This document shows, piece by piece, positions 37,148 through 47,966 of a stretch of DNA of 64,000 bases. The DNA is from Ascaris suum. Lineage: Eukaryota; Nematoda; Chromadorea; Rhabditida; Ascarididae. The notes below the pieces were generated by a model, which was not told the origin of the DNA, made no database searches, and saw only the letters and a list, made by a program, of their open reading frames with translations. A program made the position numbers and the translations under genes. The DNA is taken from contig CM024189.1 in the NCBI GenBank assembly GCA_013433145.1, positions 2,742,001 through 2,806,000 of the forward strand, read 5' to 3'. Every line of letters begins with the position of its first letter. Position 1 is the stretch's first letter.

Positions 37148-40100
37148 TTGTTCTAATATATATATATATATATATATACTAGAAGAAAATATATGTACTA
37201 AGCCTTTCGGATTTTAAGATAAATAAGGATGGGAAGGCAATCACTTCTCGCAAAATTTTGGAATTATTCGAGGCAAGACGATATCGTAGCATTATTCATA
37301 TAAAACATTACATTATAGGGCATGAAGAATAAGACCTAATCTTGAAATCATACAGAAGAGTTATTGCCGAAAGTATTCAAATTCAGTGTCGCAGACTTTA
37401 TTCATTTGTACCAGATATGTTGTGAAAAATATTCCGCCTTAGTCCTAGAAATAGAAGTTTTTACTGGCTTTTATTTGAAAAAAAAAACTATTTGCAGCTA
37501 CTACAGTTAGGAATATTTCGCGAACGAGATGACCCATATATGAATGAAATGGTCGATTGGTGGCTTATAGAGGGCGATCTGCGCGAAAAGTTCTTCGATG
37601 TTCTTGTGCCTAGATTCGCTCATGATCCAGGTATTTTCATGCTTCCCTAGGTTTTTACTCGCTTTCTTTTCCGTTTACTGAGTTACGACTGTGGCTTTCT
37701 GCTTTCAATCAGAAATACAGAATGCACCATGGATGGGGTTTCTTTTTGCATTATTAGCAGATTTTGAAGGTTAGTGCAATGTAGAGAGGTGTTTTCCGTT
37801 CAGGGCGTCTTTCAGCAGGGCAGCTGGTCTCATATGACATATTGCCGGATGAGGGTCCTTTCAATAAAATAGCTGCAAAGAAACGATTCTTAGCTAATGG
37901 AGGAAGGAATAAATGTGAAGGGTGAACGGTGAGGTGGAGAAGGCAATTTGCAGGAATCGTTGCTGTTGTAAAAGGATGAAATTGTGTAATGCTTTGGCTT
38001 CCGAATTAGGAAGAAATAATCTGCTCAGGTTGTCCTCACTATTCGGATTTCATCAGTAGAGATTGCCATCACTTTGTTGTAGTGGTTTGGCTTTCCTCAA
38101 AGTTTTCTGTGGCTGCGCTATATGTGGTTCACATCGGGCATGACTTGACAGATCTCTTTTAGTGCCCCTTTGGTAGTGTTGCTTGCTGATTTAAAGGCAA
38201 GCATTAAAACTACTTAACTGAAATATTACAGAGTTTTCTTGAAGAAAAAAGACGAGGGAGGTGAATATCATTCGACCAAATAGAATTGAATGTCAGTGAT
38301 AAAAGTAGCCAACATAAATTTTTCTTCCGCAGCTTGTTTTCGCACTCATACCAGCGATCATTTTATGTGAACTAGGAGCATATTCGCTTTCTCCCCTTCT
38401 GTCTGCATCGCTTCACTCGTCATTTTTTTTTCAGCTCATTTCAGGAGCCTATATAGGTCGGCGTTGAAGTTGAACCTAAAGTGATACATCAAAATAGAAA
38501 GTACTCTATCGGTATGACACCGGATTGGCGATTTGCACGTTGAGGGAGTTTCTGCTAGATAGTCTTTAGAGTTGAGAAAATGCTGCTTCGCAATGGTTCC
38601 CATTAAAACTTCCTATCCGGTTGAAAAAAGGGGTGCGTATGTTTGGCATTATTATTTCACTTCTTGAGTATTCGAATATATTGCTGATCTTAATTGAGAT
38701 CGGCGACATAGAACCTCTCCATCATCTGACGTGTTTACTACGATACCTGCATCATATCACTTTGCGGAAGCTGTTAAGTCCGTCTAACACACTGAAAAAA
38801 AAATCGTATCGTAAGCGACGGGGTAACAGATATTAAAAACGATCCATTCCATCGATAACAGTAACTTTGTCATATCAAACGGGAGTCGTCACAGGTGCGC
38901 ACTGTAAATAGTTCTTTCTTAATCCTCCAAGGTTGGTATGATGTCTGTTTATTGAGAATCCAAAAGAAGTTTTTATATTTTTGACGAAGTTTTAAGTGTT
39001 TTTTTTTTTCAGTTGAGAAGCTATCCTCTGTGTTTACCATTCATTTCAGCAATGCTTACGTTTGAGTAGAACCGCGCTTTTTGTGCTGATTGTTTTTATT
39101 TATTTGAAATGTTGCAGATGTTCACTATGACATTTTTAGGCCCTTATACCGCATTATATCGTTTGCCAAATGAACGTCTCGAGTCATATATCAGAAAGAA
39201 GCGAATTTTCTATAATATTTTTAAAATTGGCGTCCTCGAATTGAAAGGTTTTTTCTCAATGCTTTCGTTTTTTCGTAGCATTTCTAATTTTTTAAATGAA
39301 TTCATTCATTTCTCTTTGCCTTATTACATCCTCTTCAATAAATGTTAGCGGTGACATTTATTTCGGAATAGAAAATTTTGGAAATCATTTTGCGATTGGA
39401 AAAAACAAATTTTTTCCGCAGAAGTCAGACCAACTTTAAACGTTTTTGTTACCATTGAATTTCTTTGTGAAATGATATTTCCTTTAGTTTTTTTTTTTAT
39501 AAAAGAGGACTTGCTCGTCTCAAAATTTCCTCTTATGCGCCAGAGTTTTATATTTGTTTAGAAGGGATGGGATGCAATACTTCATATAACTTGGGCTCGA
39601 TTGTTGCATAAAGTAGTCAGGTGTTGCACATGCGAATACACCAAATGTAAGCATATGGCTCCGTGCGCATGGCCATTTTCCTGTTGATGTCCGTTCTGTG
39701 GAAATGACCGTACTGGACAGTCATCTGTTGTTGCAATTAGAAAGCGCAGTTCGGTTCGGCTGCAGTAGTTTTTGTTTGAAACGGCAACGAATTTTATGAG
39801 AATTCACTAATGGCCGTTGCTTTTTCAGCATGAATGCTGACCGGTCAGATTTTTTGGCCAGTCATTCTAGGCATTTGGTTAAGCTGAGAAGTTTGCACTT
39901 TTTTTTCTTGCACTAGCTCGTTTTATTATCCAAAATAATTTACCACTTATCATCGACTTGCTGAGGCGTTGGCTTCGCATATTCAATATTTGGTTGAGTC
40001 GATTTATTCTGATTGTCTAAAGATAGAAATTTACCCGCAAAAATCGCTTCAAAAGTAGATCAGTTTGATTTGCTCTTGGCTGACTTCATTGTCATGTGAA

Positions 40101-41265
40101 CGATATGTTGTAATGGAAGCTATGTCGTGGCAGCTGATAGGAAGGACTCCACCTGAACCTTCAAGTACATTGCTTTAGTTTCGTTATTTAAGGCAGCAAC
40201 AGTGGCGTTTGACTACTGATGAGGTATGTGAGTTGAATTTTTGTTGCAACTAAATGTGCAGCCAGATGGTAGGAGCTAATTAAATGTTTTAATAACTGAA
40301 ACTCAGATACGCTCGCAGATAGGTAAATAATGGCTGTATCCAACTCGAAGCTTTCATTTCCAATTTTGATCGCATATTCGGTTTTCTAGAGTCTGTCATT
40401 TCTCGATAATCATGTTTATGTTGTCATTTATACGGTGATGGGTGAAAACGATCTCCACAAAAAAGGGGCGGGTTCGCGGTTGCAACTTCTCAATCAGGTC
40501 GAATTAGTGAGCTAGGGATAGCTCAGTGAGGCGTTTGTTATGGAACCTGAATATCGCACATTTGAATCCCCTCTAAGATACGCATTAGAACAGCAACGTT
40601 CGCTCACCTAAGATCTTTTGGAGAGATGCGGTTAACCGAGAAAAAAATATGTAAATTTTTCCAATTTTTGAAGAGACCTAGCTTCACAAAACTTTCAAAG
40701 AAGACACATCGCGAAGAGATATTTGTACAACCTCCGTGCCTTTCACCTTTTAAAGCTTTGGTCAGGTAAGTTTTAGCGGTTGTTGAATTCTTTGTCAACT
40801 ATTCACAACTTACGTTCAGTTATCTAAGGCGAGGAGGTTGAAATGGTCGGCTTTAATGAACATTTGTTGAGGAAGAGGCCTACAGTTCCTTATACGTTCG
40901 TGCTAGAAAATGAAGTTTGCATTTATTAGAGCTCACAACATTATAAAAGCTGCTTGTAATCGAAGGAGAGCTCCCGTCGTGGGGCGGCGAGATTGTAGTT
41001 GGCGTTGCATAGCATTATGTATTTGTTGCCAAAGACTTGCTAATCACACCACAATTATATCAGAAGCATCTGTCTTGTATAGCTGTGCCAGAAAATGCAA
41101 AATCCGGCCAATGTTTCGCCAATTCATTGGTTCTTTTCCGTTCCAGGTAATCCGTTTCCACCGGTTGTCGCTGAACCTGAAGATCATTCGAACAGCCTAC
41201 TGAACGTTCTGATGAAGAACGCTCTTCAAAAGAGGATCAGTGCTTCCGCCAAACCGAAGTTGTAA
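34533..41265 (+). CDS. mrpl-17: Mitochondrial large ribosomal subunit protein bL17m (MRPL17)
   Basis: Component of the mitochondrial 39S ribosomal subunit near the polypeptide exit region. Five coding exons: 34533-34646, 36574-36666, 37498-37630, 39140-39247 and 41147-41265, with phases 0,0,1,1, giving 188 residues (175 in human). The bL17 core is clear: SRLE then LRRLVTRLVREERCE (residues 40-54, family R-N-L-x-T-x-L-V-x-H-E-R), RAVEVRQYMERLLQLG, the DWWLIEGDLREKFFDVLVPR block, then PYTALYRLPNERL and the closing IGVLELKGNPFPPVV segment, which matches the family's E-x-x-G-N at the end of the fold. A basic N-terminus could act as a targeting sequence. The ATG follows CTATCCAAAG, a weak acceptor, so the 5' end is less certain than the rest. 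Introns are long and hold a TA array and a possible LINE fragment. Confidence 0.94.
35409..35690 (-). pseudogene. Possible decayed LINE C-terminal fragment in mrpl-17 intron 1
   Basis: A 93-codon antisense frame includes RYGKKLYKQI and IWEVQRWAGKRINHMT. The latter recalls the R-W-A-G-H-x-x-R-M motif near the end of RTE-type non-LTR retrotransposon ORFs, though the diagnostic His is absent. The fragment is short and ends without the rest of the element. Confidence 0.25.
37071..37178. repeat. (TA)n microsatellite, two blocks
   Basis: A 73-bp TA run, a short TGTATTTGTTC interruption, then a second TA run to 37178, in mrpl-17 intron 2. Confidence 0.97.
40515..40575 (+). other. tRNA-like degenerate sequence
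   Basis: GGGATAGCTCAGTGAGG resembles a tRNA 5' end plus A box, and ATTTGAATCCC about 36 bases later resembles a B box. The acceptor and D stems do not pair properly, so this is not a functional tRNA; it may be a tRNA-derived repeat. It lies in mrpl-17 intron 4. Confidence 0.3.
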
Positions 41266-41356
41266 TGTATATCCTATTTTATAGGCTTTTTTGTGAAGTT
41301 TTGTGACATAATATGCTGGCGGAAAAGGCGTCGCTGAAATGCTACCAGAATTCATT

Positions 41357-41362
41357 AATAAA
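41357..41362 (+). terminator. Poly(A) signal of mrpl-17
   Basis: AATAAA 92 bases after the stop codon at 41263-41265. Confidence 0.55.
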
Positions 41363-42183
41363 GTTCGCCGGATTGTAGTAGTGAAGAAGGAAATGCGAAA
41401 GGGAAAACTCGCGATGATGTTCAGAGCGTCTAGCAAAATTGAACACTCTTCGGCGCTAATTATGACGGGTCTTTTGATACTTGAATATAAGTGACAGTTC
41501 AGCCGGTTGTCATTTCTTTCGATTTTTAAAATTGATTTCTGCTGCTAGCGATATCGATGGAGAAGAGCATATCGTGTTGCGTCATGATTTGATGTGGGAG
41601 AGAAGGAGGAGGAGAATGAATATGCGACTCATTCCTCCTCGCCTTGCCTTGAGAAATCTGGTCACTTTGCTTTCGATAAATGGGCACAAACTCGGAGTGG
41701 ATGGCGACCAGTGTTTGTTCTCATTCGATGTTTTGTTCTGGTTTTACAGAATGTGCTCCAGATTCCCCTACTTTTTTTCACTTCACAGGATGGGATACCA
41801 AACTATCTCCATGTTCGTTTGGAAGTTCCTTTTCACACATTAATAGAGCAGAATGCAATGCCATGTACCCAAACTGCCAATAAATTCTTTAGTATGAAAG
41901 CATCCCTATTGGTCAGTGAAGATCTGTTGATATGAACCCTTAAAAAATGATGAAGTGAGGGGAGATAAAACGCAATGTGACTAGGTAGAGACCCGGTTGT
42001 TGTACCACTTCTTTCGACGCTACTTAGTAACGGTCCGTTGTATTCTCATTGACAATTCGTGTTTAAAAATTTCTTTGATTTATGGCTGGGATGCACTATT
42101 CCACACAGCAGAATGCACTCTGTATTTATATCTCACAAGGACAGTGAATAGTAAGGCATAATGCGGTGAGTAAATGAGATCGT
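41363..42183. other. Convergent intergenic region
   Basis: Lies between the 3' end of mrpl-17 (plus) and the 3' end of the zinc-finger-like gene (minus). Three overlapping plus-strand frames of 67-120 codons at 41481-41935 have no motif and no splice support; I treat them as chance. Confidence 0.4.
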
Positions 42184-45100
42184 TCAGTTCCCTGCTTTGC
42201 CGTTCGACGATATAGCATTGCTGAATTTTGGGCTGCATTTGAAGAGATGCTTGTGAAATTCGCCGTCTGAAGTGAATTCCCGCGACGAAACTCCACATGC
42301 TGTACACTTCATTGGTGGACCCGACTGCAGTGTTATCAAACATTTCCGGCGGCCGAATTCATACTCGACTGGCACACATTCTGCACCACGACACTGAAAT
42401 AGTTAGCATAAGGGGAGCATAAGCCAAGAATTACGGCTCCTACCATTCCCTAAACACGGAGTGGAGGTAAGGATAGGTGACTCTGGCAAGCAGGAGACTC
42501 TTGAACAGGCAGTCGCCTGCTTATGCAGTTAGTGTAGCCATTGCTATAAAATTTTTGCGGGCATTACCTTTTTGTCGTTAACCTACACAGATACTAGCAA
42601 GCATCTTCAGGGGCAAAGCTGTTGTTCTCCGCACAACTTCGCTTGTCTCCACCAACTTACGGTTGTGGCGCCTGCGTCATGGTCACTGAGGTTTGAGCTG
42701 AGGTGACCATTTATTCAGTAAATGCGGGAAGGTTAATTGACAGAATGCCCATGAAGTAGTTTTTTAGGATCACCAGAACAAAGATTGCGCATATTTAAGT
42801 GCGTTTATCGAGGTTGACGTATGCTGAGGTGCGAACATTTGCTTGAATATTTTGTTCCCAACCATGTCGCTTTCAGCACTTCGGAATAATTGGTGTGGCC
42901 ATAGTCGTCCCTCTAAATCACGATAACCTTTAATAAGGGGTGAATATCTCCTTGCTCATCCGGAACCCAAACGTTGCTGGTTTTGATCTACATGTACGCA
43001 TGCAGTGGCAGATCACATCTAGAGTTCTTTGTCGAATGACCTTCCCGTTCAGGAAAACTTTCATTGGAGAATTTCTGCGGAGGTCAAGTGTTTTGAGTCG
43101 ACAACGTTATCAAGTTACCGGCCGGTATTCGATCAAATTAGGCTAGGAAGCCGCGATAGTGTACTTGTGATTCCGTCTAATTATTTCTAGATAGCAGGAT
43201 GCTTTCCCACCTGCAAAACGTGAATGATATGCCAATCAAATTTCTAATCATATATCCGTACCTTCTAGAATTTGAAGTTTTCATGCGTCAGGCTTTAAAT
43301 TCCAGCAACATATTTTACTTCACTTGTTTCAGTTCGCCTATATAAAATTTTTCGTTGATGCAATGATAGAAACGAAAAGTTGACAAATGATATGCGATAA
43401 AAGATGAAACAAGTGCAAAAAAAAAGCGCAAGTTGCCAGAACGATAGCTGTTGAACCCTCCTGTAAATTTGTCAACAAAAACCGCACCTCATTTCGGGTT
43501 TCAGAGCAAGCATACAATAGGCCATCAACCTTTTTTCGTTTCTGTCCGTACTGCTTTAGACCTGTCATTCACCAACGGCCTTGCGGGGATATTGCCTCGG
43601 ATATTAAATGTTTGCATCTATCGCTTACGACCCGATGTGTTGTATCTTCGGAAAGGGGCGGTGAGAGGGAACACGTTGTGTTGTTAGATTATCGTTCACA
43701 AATGCGTTTAATGAAAATGTGAAAGGAAAACAGTAACCTAACCTGTACATGAATAATTTCCTCTTCGTTAACAGGCATCTCACATGATCGTTCATTGAAG
43801 TGCTGATAATATAAGGTCTTTTCATAGAAAAGCTGGCTGCACTGTTTGCAGTAAATAACATCGGTTCGCTTTGTCACCGTACTAGGATAAAGACGTTTCG
43901 TTGTTTTAGTACTCTCGAATATGAGGCTGGTAGGGTAGTTGATCACGATACTGTGTAGGCTTAATGCACGATGCGCAAGAACACTGAAATTATAGTGGAC
44001 TTTTGAAAGCATCACTTAGCACACACCTATCATGTGAAAGATTGTCCTGAAACGGGTACACTGCTACAGGAATTTTACCTGCATATTACCTTTTCTATGA
44101 GTTATTGACACAGGAAAATGTCGTAAAATATTAAGGTAATTCTCCTTCAAAACATGTTTGGATAGCTCGGCAGCAATTTATGATTCAGCGTTTGTGCAGC
44201 CATTTTGTTGCATTACGAAAAGTACCTAGGATATTACTTCGTTGTTCCCGAATGTTGATTCAGTTGGCTGCTTTCGTTGACCGAGTAATTAAAAGTCGCA
44301 TTTCAAACCAATCTCCGAAGCATGTTTTTATTTGTTTACGTTGATCCGATCGACTGCACAGCAAAAACTCACTGATAGTTTTCATGACACCTTTCCGTAC
44401 GAAGTTGATCCACCAGACTACAAACGATAGGCAAGTAAGTCCACTTATACCTGCGGAGGTGTTCGATATTAACGCCATTTTTTCTTAAGCTTTGTTTCAA
44501 ATGGTTTGGTTTTGTGTCCTTGCAGTTGTCATATGCTGGATAAAAGGCGCATATTTTTCTTTCATACAGCAATCTACTTTCATAAACAGCTACACCCCAC
44601 AACAATGTCTCCCCTTAAAATGCGTTCGTTGCCTGCTTAAAATAATATTCGAACGCATCGTTATAACATTAGCAATTCTTATCACCTAAAACTTATGGCA
44701 GCTCGACAAACCGTAAATAATTTCTCAGTGATCCGGTTTGTCTATCGAATCGAGTGAATGTTTCTCTCTGATAATATTAACGCTTAAGTGAGCAAATTGT
44801 ATGCGCGCTTAAATAATGCTATCATAGCTGCACGATGAATACCTGAGTGATGGTACGTTGAATAAAGGTACAGAAGGTTCAATGGCCGATGTGTGCAACC
44901 TAGAGAGGGTAAACACGTTCGGGTTGGGTGCTCGCTCTAGAACAGCCTGCGCATTCTTCGATTTACAGCGAAAACCACTTGCCACTATCTTTTCCTCTGA
45001 AATGAACCAGCTTATTTTATAATAATGTATTATACTGAAAATAATTCTTAGTCCAGCTCTAAATTAGATAACTATTGCTTGATAATCGGCGGAAACACTC

Positions 45101-45901
45101 TACGCTGACGCTTGGAGCGTAAGCGAATTGGAGCTATTCCGCAGGTAATATTTTCGCTGGTCATTTAACGAAGGTTGTAACTAGTATAACATGGGATATG
45201 AGAATAAGTTCCGTAAGAGTTTTCTTTTGCGAGAGCGGAATCGAAGAATGCTGAGTTTAGTGGTTGATACTGATCCTTAACCCATAAGGATTACCTGATA
45301 TGCGAAGTCATTGCATAGCTCAGGTGCATCGAATGATGATCAGCAGTGCGTCAGTAACGCCTCGGTAACAGAATAATTCACGAGGCAAGCACATAAGGTA
45401 GACTACTGCTATCACTGCATACATATTTTTGCTATTCGGGCAGCAAAAACACCTGGCTGCCTAGAAGCTCAAAAATAATAGGAAAGTATGCGCGTCTCTC
45501 CAGTCATAACAGTCGTTTTCCTTCCTGCCTAGCAGCTCGTACGAAAATTGCATATGCCAATGTCATAGCATACTTAAGTTCGGGATAAGGCCGAACTTGA
45601 GAGGCACTTCAAGACGTTGTTTAGAAGCATCAAAATTCCAATGGTTAGGATATTGTAAAAGACGCATGAAAAGAGAAGGGATTAAAAAAAAGTCAACTAA
45701 CCTCTCTCAAGGCTGTACACAGTAGATGCTCTTCTTGAACAGATATGATTTTTGATAGCGTGAGCATGATATGAAGAGAAGCGACACTTCTGACAGAAGA
45801 ATGGTGCAACTCTTGGCAGGGGGCAATAACGAATAGTACGATTGCGAATGCGAATAGCCACCGAAGGCTGTTTCCAGTGCTTTTTTATGAACTTCCTTGG
45901 C
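42184..45901 (-). CDS. Unidentified protein with repeated zinc-finger-like C2HC modules (partial model)
   Basis: At least four minus-strand exons, in transcript order: 45901-45702, 44450-44373, 43983-43743 and 42393-42184 (terminal, stop TGA). Exons 2 to 4 join in matching phases (2, then 0); exon 1 ends in phase 1, so one exon between 45702 and 44450 is missing from my model, and the 5' end is unknown. Three exons each hold one Cys2-His-Cys module: FFCQKCRF...HIC (C-x2-C-x12-H-x-C), YCKQCSQL...HFNERSC (C-x2-C-x12-H-x5-C) and MKCTACGV...HKHLFKC (C-x2-C-x13-H-x-H-x3-C). Each is preceded by a variable basic stretch. Acceptors of the last two exons are strong (ATAATTTCAG, CTATTTCAG). A nucleic-acid or protein-binding role is inferred from the finger-like spacing only; I recognise no named family. 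Confidence 0.55.
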
Positions 45902-47966
45902 CTTAAAAATAATCTCTTCAGCAAATAATAAACGAGCAATTAAACAAAATCATTTCAAACGAATCATCTCATTAGTAATTAATAGTGTCCACTTATTTTG
46001 CAGCGTTGTTTCCAATATTTTTGCTCATCGAAAACTTTCGAGAAAATTTAGCATTGGCAAGTAGAGTGAAAATATTCAACCGGTCATTAATTTTTGCGCA
46101 TAGCTGACTGACCGAAGCAGTGAAAACGACACAAGGAGATATTTTTACATGCTACTGTAAATAGCTCTGCAAATTTCCTGCCCTATCTGCCGGGTGCTTT
46201 CAACTGGACAAGCACTGAAGCTAGAGTTAAGAAATTCGGTGGTTGTAATTGCATATTGCAGGATGACCTCCTAAACCGAATTTCGTGTTGACCTATCAAT
46301 TCCGGATGGAGTTGCGAACAACTAATGAACAATTAAATTTGCTTTAAAAAAAACTGCATACATCTCGAATCGATCAGGTTTTCGTTTCACATCAGTCATA
46401 TAACTAAAAAATGAACTTTCTGACGAGTTTGGGAGAAAAGCCGGATTGATTAATATATGAAGGTCGCACTCCGTATGCAAGATTTTTCAAATCTGTGGAA
46501 TTGGTTGGATAGATGCATAGAACGCAAAGAAGACATATCGAGTCAGCCCGTCTGGTACGCTCCTCACTTCTTACTTCCTAGATTTCTTTAATCTCTACAG
46601 TCATGCAAATTCTTTCCAATTTGCAAATCCACGTCTCATTAAGGTGTCGAGTGATCACAACAATTAAGCTCGCTATCTCCGAACAGGTATTATGTGTGTC
46701 AGTGCCAAATTTCATTATTAGTGCTCGCCTTGTTCGCCGATTGAATGTGCAAGAACTAGACAGGTGGATAAAAGCATCATAGCAGCACTCATCAACAATG
46801 TTTATCAGTAACGCGTCCAGAACCAACGCACCGAGCCAACGACAGGGTGGTCTAGATTACTAAGGGTTTAGTTCAACCGAAACATAGGAAGGACTACTAC
46901 AGTCCTCCATAGCCATCTTTCAGCTCGAGGTCATTCACCTATAGTGGTACTATGATGTGATGTACCAAAAGTACCTTGTTCAAGATTATAGACATCTAGC
47001 TTTTTAGAAGGTTTGAATAATCCTTAATTTAATAAAATCGGACTGATGAGAAAAACATGTGTGATAGCGATTGAAAAGTATGTTCGTAAGTCAGGTTCGA
47101 ACCCACTGTCAGCTTTCCGCACAGGTGTTTTAATGACAGATATTGCAGGAGTTTTCACGTGTCGTTTCTAGGTTGTTCTATCTCATCAATGACATATTCA
47201 ATGGCTTATTGACCAACAGACACAACAAACACACCAGACGGTTTGGCAGTCTACCAAACTCAACTGTTTTGTTTTATTTTTTATTTTTCTTGCTAGTTTA
47301 GACATTCTACACCAATGTCAGTGTTACTGCACTATCGTGTTTGAGCAAAAGCGATCCCCTCAGTGATCCCTAAAAGGATCTCTTGCTCGAAGTGAACTGT
47401 TCTGCTTGTTGATTCGATCGCTAGTGACGAGTCTTGCGTCATCTTTTTCAGTCACATTTGGAAAATACTTGAGGCCTAGTAAACGATGTCACGTTGTTAG
47501 TCGATTTGTGATTATGTGGTGAATTTTTTTGGAAGACGGTCAACGAATTGCCGGTATTCTTGCTATATTCAGTTAGTTCACGCTGGGTGCTCCAAAAAAC
47601 TTACTTTGAATCGTATGGATTCCTAATCCGCTCCTTCATTCCTCTCTCTATTTTAATATTATTAGGGCTTATTGTCAAAGTTTTACATTATTTTGCTTAT
47701 AGCTAACGAACTGAAAACATTTATAGAGTGAAAGTGCAGATTTATCCGCGAATATCTTCACATCTATGCGACGCGATTTGTATATAGCGTAAAGTGAGTT
47801 AGCAGTTTTAGAGTGAAGGTAGAAGTGGGAATACGTGAGAAGATAACAAAAACAACACATAATCAACCTGGAGAAAAAACGGCGGAACGCAGGATGCACT
47901 AATGCGAGAGGCATTGGACGTGTTGGCAAATGTGAAACAGCTGCTCGATGTGCTCTTGACGGCAAA
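45902..47966. other. Region upstream of oig-4
   Basis: Probably shared between the 5' end of the minus-strand zinc-finger-like gene and the promoter of oig-4. An 82-codon minus frame at 46578-46826 has an acceptor-like TGTCTAG inside it and could be a further 5' exon, but it shows no finger motif. No other gene was seen. Confidence 0.35.

Noticed and set aside
41481..41935. Overlapping plus-strand ORFs of 120, 113 and 67 codons after mrpl-17
   Set aside because: Three overlapping frames open in the same place, no family signature, and they follow the mrpl-17 poly(A) signal.
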